A DNA stretch of 64,000 nucleotides from positions 1 to 64,000 of the forward strand of contig JADLGO010000065.1 of the NCBI GenBank assembly GCA_020849275.1, read 5' to 3'. Numbering within the stretch: the stretch's first letter is position 1; each line of letters begins with the position of its first letter. Under the pieces are notes generated by a model. The model made no database searches and was not told the DNA's origin. It worked only from the letters and a program-made list of their open reading frames with translations. The position numbers and the translations under genes were made by a program. The DNA is from Chthonomonadales bacterium. GTDB taxonomy: Bacteria > Armatimonadota > Chthonomonadetes > Chthonomonadales > CAJBBX01. Shown one piece after another: positions 10,823 to 20,368 of this stretch.

Positions 10823-13800
10823 TCACCACTTCACGCTGTCCAGCCTGCGGACCAGGACGAACGTGTCGCGGTTCACTCCGGTCGGTCCCCAGTAGTTGAA
10901 GTGGTAGGTGAACTGCCCGTAGCCCCCCATCATCAGCACGGGCTTCAGTCGGATGCGCGTGAGGCTGTTGTGCCCGCCGGCGCGTCGGTTCTTCCGTGAC
11001 GGCGACTTGGGCACGCCGATCGTCCGCTCGGGGGCGTGGTAGACGATGCACACGCCGGGCGGGATACGCGCGCTGACGCAGGCGCGCGTCACCATTACGC
11101 CGTTGTCGTTGTGCACCTCCACCCAGTCATTGTCCGTGATGCCGAGCTCGGCTGCATCGCGATCGTTCATCCAGCATGGCTCGGTTCCGCGAGACAGCGT
11201 GAGCATCCGATGGTTGTCGTAGTAGGTCGTGTGGATGTGCCACTTGCCGTGCGGGGTCAGGTAGTTTAGCATCTTCGCCTCGCCCGCTTTGAGGCTCTCC
11301 GTCAGGTCGCCGTAGGCGAGCGGGGTGGGCGACGGCTTGTAGGTCGGCAGGTTCTCACCGAACGCCAGGTAGCCCTCGTGGTCGAGGTAGAAGTGCTGCC
11401 TGCCCGTCAGCGTGCGCCACGGGATCAGTCGCTCCACGTTCACGGTGAACGCCGAGTAGGTGCGGCCGTTCTCGACCAGGCCCGACCAGCATGGGCTGGT
11501 GAGCACGCGGCGCGGCTGCGCCTGCAGCTCGGCGAACGTCGTGCGCACGGAACGGCTATTCTCGGCCAGGTCGGCCAACTGCAGGCCGGTCACCTTCTCC
11601 AGGTTCTCGTAGCCCCGGTAAGCCAACTCGCCGTTGGTCTCCGGCGCCAGGCGCAGGATCACGTTGGCGACGTCGCGGGCCTGCGCCAGCGAGGGGTACC
11701 GCTCCCCGCCCCACCGCTCCTGCGGATGCGCCGACGACTCGACCAACTCGTCGTAGAAGTCCTCGATCCCGTACTGTGCGGCGTGTGCCTTCAGGCCATT
11801 GTCGCGGATGAGCCGCCCGAGAGAGGTGAAGCGCCGGTACACGTCCTTGTAGTTGCGCGTCATCACGCGCAGGTGTGGCATCGTCTTGCCAGGGATCGGC
11901 TCGCACTCGCCGGCCCGCCAGTCCAGGACGTGCCGCTGGGCGATCTCGTCCACCGAATCGTGCGCCAGCGGTTGGGTCACCACATCCCGCACGGGCTCCG
12001 GCAGATGCCTGGCCGCGAGCTCGCTGAACTTGGCGGCCAGCGACTTGAAGATGTCCCAGTCGCTGCGCGACTCCCAGCTCGGCGGCACGGCCTCCGAGAG
12101 CGGGTGCATGAACGTGTGCAGGTCGGTTGAGTTGAGGTCGTCCTTCTCGTAGAACGTGGCGGCAGGCAGCACCACGTCCGAGTAGAGCGCCGACGTGTCC
12201 ATTCGGAAGTTCAGGTCAACGACCAGGTCCATCTTGCCGATGGGCGCCTGCTCGTGCCACTCCACCTCCCGCACCAGGTCAGGCGATACCTCGCGCGCAA
12301 TGTCGTTGTGGTGCGTGCCGAGATAGTGCTTGAGGAAGTACTCGTGCCCCTTGGCGCTCGCCAGGAGGGCGTTGCCCCGCCAGATGAACCAGACGCGCGG
12401 CCAGTTCTCCGGGGCGTCCGGATCCTCGACCGAGAGCTTGAGGGAGCCGGCCCGCAGTTGGTCCACGACGGAATCGACGATCGCTCCATCGGATGTGGCG
12501 CCTGCCGCCTCCGCTTCCCGCACCAGGTCCTCGCTGCGCCGGCCGAACTGCGGGTAGAACGGCAGCCAGCCGGCCCGAACCGCGCGCGCCTGCATGTCGA
12601 CCGTGTGCCCTTGCGCGAGGCTCTCGCGCGCTCCCTCGCCGCCGGACGCGCCGGGGACCGAGTAGTAGTCGGCGTAGCGGCTGTCGTAGCGCCACTGGTC
12701 CGTGTGCATGTAGTGCCACGAGGGCGCGTTCTGCAGGCGCGGTGCCTGTATCCAGTCGCGGGCGAAGGCGATCGCGCTCCAGGGGGCCACGGTCGCCAGC
12801 TTCTCCTGCCCCACATAGTGGTTCAGGCCGCCGCCATTGCGCCCGACGCAGCCGCAGAACATCAGCGCGCTGATTCCTGCGCGGTAGATGAGGTTGTTGT
12901 GGTACCAGTGATTGACGCCGGCCCCGATAATGATGGAGCACTTGCCCCCCGTCTGCTCCGCCGTGGCGGCCCACTCGCGGGCGAACTTAACCACGGTCTC
13001 CCGGCTGACGCCCGTCCACTGTTCCTGCCAGGCCGGTGTGAAGGCGGCCTCGGCGTCCTCGTAGTCGGCCGGGTAGCTTCCGTCCAGGCCGCGCGAGACG
13101 CCGAACTGGGCAAGCAGTACGTCGTAGACGGTGGTAACGGGCACGCGCCCGCCCGTGGTCTCCAGCCAGCGCACAGGCACGCCGCGCGTCGCCACCTTCC
13201 CGGCGCCGAAATCCTCGCACTCGCAGGGCAGCACCTCGTCGGCGATGTCCAGCAGGCTCACATGGGGGTCCACCTCCGCGCCATCGGCGGGGTCGCGCAG
13301 CAGCAGGTTCCAGTGGCCCTTCTCCGCGTCCCAGCGATGCCCCGCCGAGCCGCCCAGCATCCTGGGCGCGCCCGTGTTCTTGTCGAAGACCAGAAACTTC
13401 CACTCGCCGTTGGCCACGTCGCGGTAACGCTCGATCTCGCCGGCGCGCAGAAGCTGACCGGGTCGGTAGCCTTGCTCCGTCTTCTGCAGAGTGACCAGGA
13501 ACGGCCCATCCGTATAGCGCTTCTGGTAGTCCAGGAAGTACTCCACGGGCCGGGCGACGTGGAACTCCTTGAGGATGACGTGGCTGACCGCCATCCAGAA
13601 GGCGGTGTCCTGGCCGGCGTGCAGGGGGATCCACTGGTCGGCATACTTGGAGACCTGGCTGAAGTCGGGCGCCAGAACGACCACCTTGGTGCCGTTGTGC
13701 CGCGACTCCGCCAGGAAATGGCAGTCCGGGGTGCGCGTCATGTTCGGATTGGACCCCACGACGGCGATGAACTTGGAGAGGTACCAGTCGGCGCCCTCCG

Positions 13801-14464
13801 CCACATCGGTCTGCTCACCCCAGACCTCGGGCGAGGCGGGCGGCAGGTCGGAGTACCAGTCGTAGAAGCTGAGGTTCACCCCTCCCAGAAGCTGGAGATA
13901 GCGCGACCCGCCGGCGTAGCTGAGGTAGGACATGGCCGGGATGGGCGAGAAGCCGCAGATGCGGTCGGCGCCATGCTCCTTGATGGTGTACACGTTGGAG
14001 GCGGCGATCAGCTCGAGCGCTTCGTCCCAGGCGACGCGCCGGAACCCGCCCTTGCCTCGCGCCCTCTGGTAGCGCGCTCGCGACTCGGGGTTGGAGACGA
14101 TGGAGCCCCACGCGGCCACCGGGTCCTCGTGCTGGCGGCGCGCCTGGCGCCACAGGTCCAGCAGCGCCCCGCGCATGTAGGGGTATTTGACCCGGATGGG
14201 GCTGTAGAGGTACCAGGAGTAGGAGATTCCCCGCTGGCAGCCGCGCGGCTCATAGGGCGGGACACCGTCCTGCAGCAGGGGATAGTCCAGCGCCTGCATC
14301 TCCCACGTCACGATCCCCTTCTTGACGTGGATGTTCCAGCTACACCCTCCCGTGCAGTTGACGCCGTGCGTGCTGCGCACCACTTTGTCGTACTGCCACC
14401 GGTTGCGGTAGAACTGCTCCCAGGCCCGCGTTTTCGGGCTTACTATGTCCTTGATCCAGCTCAT
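10823..14464 (-). CDS. narG: Respiratory nitrate reductase alpha subunit NarG
   Basis: A 1213-residue molybdenum bis-MGD catalytic subunit reducing nitrate to nitrite. The N-terminal FS0 cluster ligands appear in [13 protein letters not shown] and RGCQRG; the Mo-coordinating Asp region is [20 protein letters not shown], as in E. coli NarG. The N-terminus ([15 protein letters not shown]) has no twin-arginine signal, pointing to the cytoplasm-facing enzyme rather than the outward-facing archaeal-type pNar. ATG 14464 has GGAGAG upstream; a TTG one codon earlier is less likely. It is followed by narHJI and then the act genes. Confidence 0.97.
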   Translation of the reverse strand: MSWIKDIVSPKTRAWEQFYRNRWQYDKVVRSTHGVNCTGGCSWNIHVKKGIVTWEMQALDYPLLQDGVPPYEPRGCQRGISYSWYLYSPIRVKYPYMRGALLDLWRQARRQHEDPVAAWGSIVSNPESRARYQRARGKGGFRRVAWDEALELIAASNVYTIKEHGADRICGFSPIPAMSYLSYAGGSRYLQLLGGVNLSFYDWYSDLPPASPEVWGEQTDVAEGADWYLSKFIAVVGSNPNMTRTPDCHFLAESRHNGTKVVVLAPDFSQVSKYADQWIPLHAGQDTAFWMAVSHVILKEFHVARPVEYFLDYQKRYTDGPFLVTLQKTEQGYRPGQLLRAGEIERYRDVANGEWKFLVFDKNTGAPRMLGGSAGHRWDAEKGHWNLLLRDPADGAEVDPHVSLLDIADEVLPCECEDFGAGKVATRGVPVRWLETTGGRVPVTTVYDVLLAQFGVSRGLDGSYPADYEDAEAAFTPAWQEQWTGVSRETVVKFAREWAATAEQTGGKCSIIIGAGVNHWYHNNLIYRAGISALMFCGCVGRNGGGLNHYVGQEKLATVAPWSAIAFARDWIQAPRLQNAPSWHYMHTDQWRYDSRYADYYSVPGASGGEGARESLAQGHTVDMQARAVRAGWLPFYPQFGRRSEDLVREAEAAGATSDGAIVDSVVDQLRAGSLKLSVEDPDAPENWPRVWFIWRGNALLASAKGHEYFLKHYLGTHHNDIAREVSPDLVREVEWHEQAPIGKMDLVVDLNFRMDTSALYSDVVLPAATFYEKDDLNSTDLHTFMHPLSEAVPPSWESRSDWDIFKSLAAKFSELAARHLPEPVRDVVTQPLAHDSVDEIAQRHVLDWRAGECEPIPGKTMPHLRVMTRNYKDVYRRFTSLGRLIRDNGLKAHAAQYGIEDFYDELVESSAHPQERWGGERYPSLAQARDVANVILRLAPETNGELAYRGYENLEKVTGLQLADLAENSRSVRTTFAELQAQPRRVLTSPCWSGLVENGRTYSAFTVNVERLIPWRTLTGRQHFYLDHEGYLAFGENLPTYKPSPTPLAYGDLTESLKAGEAKMLNYLTPHGKWHIHTTYYDNHRMLTLSRGTEPCWMNDRDAAELGITDNDWVEVHNDNGVMVTRACVSARIPPGVCIVYHAPERTIGVPKSPSRKNRRAGGHNSLTRIRLKPVLMMGGYGQFTYHFNYWGPTGVNRDTFVLVRRLDSVKW

Positions 14465-14506
14465 CAAGCTCTCCAGGTTCAGCGATCACGGTCCAGAGGC
14501 CGCCGA

Positions 14507-15406
14507 TCAGTCGTGAGAGTCGGCGGTCCGCTTCCGTGAGAGGACCTTCTGCTTCGAGGCCTCGACCAGCGGTATGCGGACACCGCGAAGCCGCGCCCTC
14601 CAGAGATAGCCCATCAAGCCCAGCGCGGCCAGTACGCCCAGGATGCACAGCGCGATCGTGAGGGCCGCCGTGCGGGCCGGGTCAGGGGTGCGGTTCTTGG
14701 CCGCCTGCAGATAGGCGAATAGCTGAACGATCTCGGTGTCGGTGAGGTCGTGGTTCAGCATGACCTTGGACATGGTGGGAAAGGCCGGGGCTTTGAGGAT
14801 GCTGGCCAACTCCACGTCCGTGTACCTCTTGTTGGCCAGCGTCAGATCGGGACCCAGACTGCCCCCGCCGAGCGCCCCGACACCCTGCACCGAGTGGCAC
14901 GAGATGCACGGGGGGCCACCGTTCTTCATGCGGGTCTCACCCGTGAAGAGCCGGTAGCCCGCCGGAATGTCCTGGGGTTGCGGGGGGCGCGCCAACCGGC
15001 CGCCCTGGGGAATGAAGGTCTTGCCCTGCGCCGTGAGTTGGTCGATGAGCGCCAGGACCTGGTCGATCTGCTCCGGCGAGAGCATCTGGTCGGGCATCTC
15101 TTCCGGCGCGTACTTCTTGAACAACTGGACGGCAGTGGGGTCTCCCGCGTCCTTGAGTGCCTTGGGCGCGGGGATGTAGCGGTGGAGCCACTCCCGCGTC
15201 CGCCGCTGACCCAGCCCCTTCAGATCGGGCCCCTTCTTGTCGCCGCCGCCGATGTTGTGGCAGCTGTAGCACTGCTTCTCGAAAAGGGTCGCCGCCGGAT
15301 TGGCCGCCTCGCCCTGGGCGAATGATGGGCTCGTGATCACGAGGAAGGCCGCGCCGAGGGCGGCGCCGCGAAGGACGACAACACCCAGGCGCGTCGCGCA
15401 TCTCAC
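14507..15406 (-). CDS. Membrane-anchored diheme cytochrome c, NarC-like
   Basis: A 299-residue exported diheme cytochrome c. It has a signal sequence ending near SPSFAQG, heme motifs CYSCH (46-50) and CISCH (167-171), a candidate Met ligand in TMSKVMLNHDL, and a C-terminal membrane helix (~247-267) with a basic tail. It sits directly upstream of narG, the position of the diheme cytochrome NarC in the Thermus nar cluster. This suggests an electron link to, or maturation role for, nitrate reductase, or an acceptor for ACIII. The start is uncertain: GTG 15406 gives a standard signal peptide; an ATG at 15499 would add 31 residues. Confidence 0.8.
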   Translation of the reverse strand: MRCATRLGVVVLRGAALGAAFLVITSPSFAQGEAANPAATLFEKQCYSCHNIGGGDKKGPDLKGLGQRRTREWLHRYIPAPKALKDAGDPTAVQLFKKYAPEEMPDQMLSPEQIDQVLALIDQLTAQGKTFIPQGGRLARPPQPQDIPAGYRLFTGETRMKNGGPPCISCHSVQGVGALGGGSLGPDLTLANKRYTDVELASILKAPAFPTMSKVMLNHDLTDTEIVQLFAYLQAAKNRTPDPARTAALTIALCILGVLAALGLMGYLWRARLRGVRIPLVEASKQKVLSRKRTADSHD

Positions 15407-15544
15407 GGCAGAGTAGCTCGCCCGCGAGCGGCCGGTGCCGCCGACGAGGGGCGACCCGGGTTGGCGTGTGTAAGCACTGCGGCAGGGATGGACTCGCATT
15501 GACAGCTATCCCCAGTTCCGAAGGCGCGACCTCCGGAGACGCGG

Positions 15545-15949
15545 TTATCTGGCCAGCAGGTCGGCCATTTCCTGGAGGGTCGTCCTTCTGAGAAACTCCA
15601 CGAACTGCTGACGGTGGAAGGACCAGAACCCATGCGCGGGGCAGGCCCGCTCATCGCTGCAATCCGCCAGTTCCAGCAGGCAGCGACGCTTCACTACCGG
15701 GTCGTCGAGAGCGACGCAGATGTCGTACAGGGTCAACTGCTTGGGGTCCTGCGCAAGGAGGACACCGCCGCCGGTCCCGCGCTGAGTCGTCACCAGTCCT
15801 CGGCGGGCCAGCGTGTGGATGATCTTGGCGAGGTAGTACGCCGGAACGCGCGTGGCCTTTGAGATCTCGCGGACGGGCACGGGCCGCCCCATGTCGTTTG
15901 CCAGATACCCGAGGGCCGTGATGGCGTACCCGACCGATTGGTTGAGCAT
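15545..15949 (-). CDS. Rrf2-family transcriptional regulator with Fe-S cysteine triad
   Basis: A 134-residue winged-helix regulator of the Rrf2 (IscR/NsrR/RirA) family. The N-terminal HTH contains PVREISKATRVPAYYLAKI, and the wing TQRGTGGGVLLA is typical. Three cysteines, C90, C97 and C103 (C-X6-C-X5-C), fall where IscR and NsrR bind an Fe-S cluster, whose usual spacing is X5-X5. It is the first gene of the nar/act string, so an iron-sulfur, NO or redox-responsive controller of nitrate respiration is likely (inference). A strong promoter lies just upstream, so it would control its own operon. Confidence 0.88.
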   Translation of the reverse strand: MLNQSVGYAITALGYLANDMGRPVPVREISKATRVPAYYLAKIIHTLARRGLVTTQRGTGGGVLLAQDPKQLTLYDICVALDDPVVKRRCLLELADCSDERACPAHGFWSFHRQQFVEFLRRTTLQEMADLLAR

Positions 15950-15978
15950 GGTCCGCCAGGCTAGAAAACGATATGAAG

Positions 15979-16007
15979 AGTATATTACCCGCTGGTCTTT
16001 TTGTCAA
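15979..16007 (-). promoter_or_regulatory. sigma-70 promoter of the rrf2-nar-act string
   Basis: On the minus strand, TTGACA (16007-16002) and TATACT (15984-15979) are separated by 17 bp, a near-consensus promoter in DNA that is otherwise very GC-rich. Transcription would start near 15972, about 23 nt before the rrf2 ATG. The -10 box overlaps an imperfect ATAT-N7-ATAT inverted repeat (15971-15985) that could be the Rrf2 operator (inference). Confidence 0.85.
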
Positions 16008-16009
16008 CA

Positions 16010-16555
16010 TCTTTCTGGTGGGCACCCCGCTCGTTGACGCTGGCCGTGAACGCGTCGGTGAGGGGTCGCCGTGCTGGCGGCGCCGAGAAGGTCCCTGGCG
16101 CGCCCTGGTGGCGCCGGAGAACCCGTGCCGGCCTGGCGCTCCTGCCCGATCCAGCAGAACGCGCTGGACCGTTCCGCCCTCGTACGCGCAAGCGTGCCGC
16201 AACGACAGGCGTGGGGGCCGCTGGAAGGCCGGGGGGCGACCGTGCTTGTTACAGGAGAGGGCGGCGGGGCCCTCTACGGGGCCGAACCTGCGAGTCGCGT
16301 ACCTCGATCGCGCAGCGAGGGATTCGGTAGGCCGTACCCCACTCCCGATGTGCCTCGCGTCATCGCGGTCGCCTCTGGCGGTGGAACCGTCCGCCGGCCC
16401 GGCCGCCTCGGTGCGCGGCGGCTGCGGAGCCCAGGGGACAGCCGTTTCTGCGAGGGGTGCGCTTGCCGATCACCATCATAGTACCGCACAGAGTGCGTCA
16501 ACGCGTTGACGGAGCGCGGGCCGGCATTGTAACTGGGATCGGGCGGCTCGTGCTC
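16010..16555. other. Non-coding gap without a recognisable gene
   Basis: About 550 bp between the rrf2 promoter and the 3' end of the sugar isomerase gene. Open frames exist on both strands, but none has a family signature, a good ribosome site or a plausible composition. The only notable element is a 16-bp perfect palindrome at 16496-16511. Confidence 0.6.
16496..16511. promoter_or_regulatory. 16-bp perfect palindrome, possible operator
   Basis: CGTCAACGCGTTGACG is a perfect palindrome with a central CG, the symmetry typical of LacI-family operators. It lies 45 bp beyond the stop of the isomerase gene and is not next to an obvious promoter. A regulator-binding or nuclease site is possible; function is unknown. 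Confidence 0.4.
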
Positions 16556-17353
16556 CTACACGTTGGCGCGGATCCAGTCCGCGCACCGGCGGTAGCCGGC
16601 ATCGGTCGGCGGCGGACCCTCGTACTCGGCCGTCCACACGCCGTCGTAGCCGGCGGCTTTCAGGCACCGCACAGCGTGCGCGAGGTGGATCTCGCCGTCG
16701 CCGAGTGCGGCGCCCTGGTAGTCCTGGCGCGAGCCGCGTCCGTCCTTCAGGTGCGTGTGGAGTGTGTGCGGCGCGAGGATCTCGTAGTATCGGTCGATCG
16801 TCGCGATGTCGTGGCCGAACCATCGGTAGTTCATCGTGTCGAGGTTCACGCCGAGGCGCCGGGAGTCCACCGCCTGGATCAGCGCGAGCTGTCGGTCGCC
16901 ATCGTTCGTGCAGTAGCCGTGGTTGTCCACCGCGAAGTAGACGTCCTCCCGGTCCGCGAACCCGATCAGCCGCCGGAAGCAGCCCGCCATCGCCTCCACC
17001 CAGCGCTCCTCGGGCACCGAGTCCTTTGGCTGGCCACCCTCGGTGCGGATGATGCTGGTGCCCAGAAGCTTGGCGAGTTGGGCAACCCGCTTCATCCGCT
17101 CCACCTGCCGCTCGATCTGAGCCTCGTCCAGCAACACGAAGTCGTTGCCTGCCGACAGGGCGGCGACGCGAAGACCGCGCGCATCGAGCTGGCGCCTGAC
17201 CTTCTCGGCTTCGCGCTCGGGCTCGTTCACATCCTTGCCCCACACATCGGCGATCTGCAGTTCCACGAACTCGATGCCGGCCCGCGGGCAATAGTCGAGG
17301 AACTGCTCGAAGGTGAACTGTGGGAAGTTGTAGTGTATGACGCCGACTTTCAT
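16556..17353 (-). CDS. Sugar phosphate isomerase/epimerase (xylose isomerase-like TIM barrel)
   Basis: A 265-residue member of the AP-endonuclease-2/xylose-isomerase-like TIM barrel family, metal-dependent sugar isomerases and epimerases. Features include the N-terminal strand KVGVIHYNFPQ, a central VDNHGYC, NLDTMNYRW, THLKDG and the late metal-ligand region WTAEYEG. The start ATG 17353 gives a full-length protein; the frame stays open further upstream, but that part is low-complexity. It is divergent from the GH38 gene, 271 bp apart, suggesting a shared sugar-use role. The substrate cannot be read from the sequence. Confidence 0.85.
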   Translation of the reverse strand: MKVGVIHYNFPQFTFEQFLDYCPRAGIEFVELQIADVWGKDVNEPEREAEKVRRQLDARGLRVAALSAGNDFVLLDEAQIERQVERMKRVAQLAKLLGTSIIRTEGGQPKDSVPEERWVEAMAGCFRRLIGFADREDVYFAVDNHGYCTNDGDRQLALIQAVDSRRLGVNLDTMNYRWFGHDIATIDRYYEILAPHTLHTHLKDGRGSRQDYQGAALGDGEIHLAHAVRCLKAAGYDGVWTAEYEGPPPTDAGYRRCADWIRANV

Positions 17354-17624
17354 GGCCTCTCCGTTCGCGTCGCGGTATTGGGCCGTCACTGCCGGGCGGC
17401 GGGGCGGCGCCTTGGTCTTCTGCGCCCAGTGGGCCGGTTCCTGCCGCCCGCGGCGTCCGGCCGCTCCCGCGGCCGCTCGGACGGCTCGCTCCTCCCAGAG
17501 CGCGGTCCGTTGGGTCCGCCCGCGACGAGAGGGAATCCAGACCGCCGGGCGAACAGATCCGGTAGTGCCACGAGCCGCCGCGGACGAGGCGCGGCCACCG
17601 GACCACAAGGACAGGTGAGGAGAC

Positions 17625-20189
17625 ATGCGTTACGTCGTGCACTACGTGGCCCACACGCACTACGACGCGGAGGTGTTCCTGACGCGTGACGAGACCTTTG
17701 AGATCGGGTACTCGATCATGCTCGGCGCGCTCGCGGCGATGCGGGCCGATGAGCGCTTCAAGTTCGCCGTCGATCAGACCTGCTACATCGAGCCCTTCCT
17801 GCGCGCCTACCCCGAGGAGCGGCCGTTCTTCGAGCGGATGGTGGCCGAAGGGCGCATCGATGTCACCTGCGGCATGTACGCGATGCCGGACGTGAACATC
17901 CCGTCGGGCGAGTCGTTCATCCGCCAGGTGATGGCCGGGAAGGGTTGGTGCCGCGAGGAGCTCGGGCTTGACGTGCGCTGCGGATGGTTGCTGGACTCCT
18001 TCGGGCTCCACCCCCAGATCCCGCAGCTCATGCGCAAGTGCGGCTTCGACCAGAACGTGTTCCAGCGCGTCCACGCGTTCGACGGGCCCACGGAGTTCTG
18101 GTGGCGGGGCATCGACGGGACGCGCCTCTTCTCGCACTGGATGCGCGGCGGCTACTGCACGCTCTACCCGCTGCCGGGCAACCTGCACGAGGCACGGCCG
18201 TTCGTCGAGGCGCGACTCCGGCAGCTCAGGCAGCATGCGACCACGCAGCACCTCCTCGCGCTCAGCGGAGCGGACTTAACCCCGATTCAGCCCCACGTGA
18301 CCGGCCTCTTCGACGAGCTGAATCGGTCGGGCGGCGACTACGAGCTCGTGGTGTCGACGCCGAGCGCCTACTTCAGCGCGATCCAGGGCCAGGCGGAGGC
18401 GCCCGTCGTCGAGGGCGACCTCAACCCGGTGTTCCAGGGCTGTTACAGCGCGCGGATCGCGGTGAAGCAGTGGAACCGTCGACTGGAGACGCTACTCGCC
18501 GACGCGGAGCTCGCCGATGCCGCGGCGGCGCTCCTCGGGGCGCGGCCACAGTCGGACGCGATCGAGCAGGCGTGGGAGGGCGTCCTCTTCAACCAGTTCC
18601 ACGACATCATCTGCGGCTCGCACGTCGACAAGGTCTACGCGAACGTGATCGACCGCTACAAGGCGTCGCACGTCGAGGCGCGGCGTTGCCTGGACGCGAG
18701 CCTCGACGCGATCGCGGAGGCCGTGGACACCCGCGGGCCGGGCGTGCCGGTGCTGATCGTCAACCCGCTGAGCTGGTCGCGGGACGACGTCGCGGAGTGC
18801 CGCGTCGGCTTCTCCGAGAAGGATGTTCTCGAGATCGAGGTGCGCGATTCGGCCGGATCCGTGGTTCCGAGCGACCTGCTCGCCTGCGAACGCTACGAGA
18901 ACGGCGCCATCAAGCGGGCGACCGTCCTGTTCATTGCGCGTGGAGTGCCCGCGGTCGGCTGGGAGGTCTACCGCGTCGTGCCGGCCACCACCGCGCCCGA
19001 GCCGTCAACGCTCGGCACCAACCAGACTGAGGCCCTGCTGACCGACACCCACCTGGACGTGATCGAGAACGAGCTCTACCGTCTCGAGATCGACACCTGG
19101 ACCGGGGCGATCCGCAGCCTGCGCCAGAAGGTAACCGGTTGGGAGGCGATCCGCCCGGAGCGGCCCATCGGCAACAGCATCGTGAGGGAGCTGGACAACG
19201 GCAACTTCTGGGAGTACAACGGCCACTGCAAGGGCGACGCGCTGTTGCCCATGAACAGGCCGCATCCGCTGCCGCCCGAGGACTCGCCGCGCGCGGCCTT
19301 CTCACACCACTATGGCGGCGACGGGCGCGTCACCCGCGGCCGGGCGCGCGTGGAGCACAACGTCGCCTTCGCGTTTGGCGACGGGCACTTCGCGGCTCGC
19401 GTGCGCCTCTACGCCGGCCTCCCGCGCATCGACATCCACACGACGCTCGTGAACCAGCAGGAGCGCGTGCGGTACCGCGCGGTCTTCCCGACGACGCTCG
19501 TCGGGGGCACGGCGACCCAGGAGATCCCGTTCGGCGCCATCGACCGGCCCGAGGGCGAGTTCCCCGCCCAGAACTGGATGGACCTGGCGGACGGCGCGCA
19601 GGGTCTCGCCGTGCTGAACCGCGGGCTGCCCGGCAACTGCGTGCACGACGGCGTTATGCTTCTGGCGCTGCTCAAGTGCACGGCGCTCAAGGAGGGGTAC
19701 GGGGAGTCCGGCGGCTTCAGCCGGAGCACCAAGACGACCGACGGCTATGAGATCGGTGTGGCGCACGGCTTCGACTATGCCCTGGTCCCTCATGCCGGCG
19801 ACTGGCGGGATGCGCGGATCGTCCGGCGCGGACTGGAGCTCAACCGGCCGCTGATCGTGCGAAAGGCCGAACGGCGCGCGGGGCGCCTTCCGCCGCGTAT
19901 GAGCCTGTTCGAGATCGACGCGCAGGGCGTCGTGATCTCGGCGGTGCGCGTGGGCGAAGGCGGCACGGTGGTGCGCGCCTATGAGTCGGAGGGGCGCCCG
20001 GCCAGTGGCGTTCGTCTGCGGTGCGCCGCGGGCATCCGGCGCGCGTCGGAGACCGATCTGCTCGGGGAGCAGACGCGTCCGGTGGTGGCGGCCGGCGACG
20101 GTCGCTCCGTGACCTTTGACCTCGGCCCGTTCGAGATCCGGACGTTCGTGCTGGATCTGGACGGTGACAGCCTGCCCCGCGCGGAGTGA
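17625..20189 (+). CDS. Glycoside hydrolase family 38 alpha-mannosidase-like protein
   Basis: An 854-residue protein organised like GH38 retaining alpha-mannosidases. The N-terminal zinc/catalytic domain opens with VAHTHYDAEV, a variant of the usual HTHWDREW. The motif WLLDSFGLHPQIPQLMRKCG carries the expected nucleophile Asp, and NQFHDIICGSH is the helix-bundle His/Asp motif. The C-terminal half (~residues 350-854) is the beta-sandwich region. There is no signal peptide, so it probably acts in the cytoplasm on imported oligosaccharides. ATG follows GAGGAG. The Trp-to-Tyr and Arg/Glu/Trp changes in the first motif hint at a divergent subfamily and substrate. Confidence 0.85.
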   Translation: MRYVVHYVAHTHYDAEVFLTRDETFEIGYSIMLGALAAMRADERFKFAVDQTCYIEPFLRAYPEERPFFERMVAEGRIDVTCGMYAMPDVNIPSGESFIRQVMAGKGWCREELGLDVRCGWLLDSFGLHPQIPQLMRKCGFDQNVFQRVHAFDGPTEFWWRGIDGTRLFSHWMRGGYCTLYPLPGNLHEARPFVEARLRQLRQHATTQHLLALSGADLTPIQPHVTGLFDELNRSGGDYELVVSTPSAYFSAIQGQAEAPVVEGDLNPVFQGCYSARIAVKQWNRRLETLLADAELADAAAALLGARPQSDAIEQAWEGVLFNQFHDIICGSHVDKVYANVIDRYKASHVEARRCLDASLDAIAEAVDTRGPGVPVLIVNPLSWSRDDVAECRVGFSEKDVLEIEVRDSAGSVVPSDLLACERYENGAIKRATVLFIARGVPAVGWEVYRVVPATTAPEPSTLGTNQTEALLTDTHLDVIENELYRLEIDTWTGAIRSLRQKVTGWEAIRPERPIGNSIVRELDNGNFWEYNGHCKGDALLPMNRPHPLPPEDSPRAAFSHHYGGDGRVTRGRARVEHNVAFAFGDGHFAARVRLYAGLPRIDIHTTLVNQQERVRYRAVFPTTLVGGTATQEIPFGAIDRPEGEFPAQNWMDLADGAQGLAVLNRGLPGNCVHDGVMLLALLKCTALKEGYGESGGFSRSTKTTDGYEIGVAHGFDYALVPHAGDWRDARIVRRGLELNRPLIVRKAERRAGRLPPRMSLFEIDAQGVVISAVRVGEGGTVVRAYESEGRPASGVRLRCAAGIRRASETDLLGEQTRPVVAAGDGRSVTFDLGPFEIRTFVLDLDGDSLPRAE

Positions 20190-20368
20190 GTGCGCCCACG
20201 GCCGAGCGCCCACGGTTGCACGCGGGTGATCGGCGTCAGAGGCCCGGCGCATGGTCCAGGGCGACCGGTGGCGATGCGATTCCCGCGCGGAGCCGCGCTG
20301 GAGCGGAATGACCCCGGGCGTGCCCTGTTGGCGCGTTTGGCGAGGACGGGAGGCTGGGGGAGGGCGCG

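Noticed and set aside
12254-14539. Long open frame (about 760 codons) on the plus strand opposite narG
   Set aside because: It is entirely antisense to a well-supported narG, has no family motif, and long spurious frames are expected in DNA this GC-rich.
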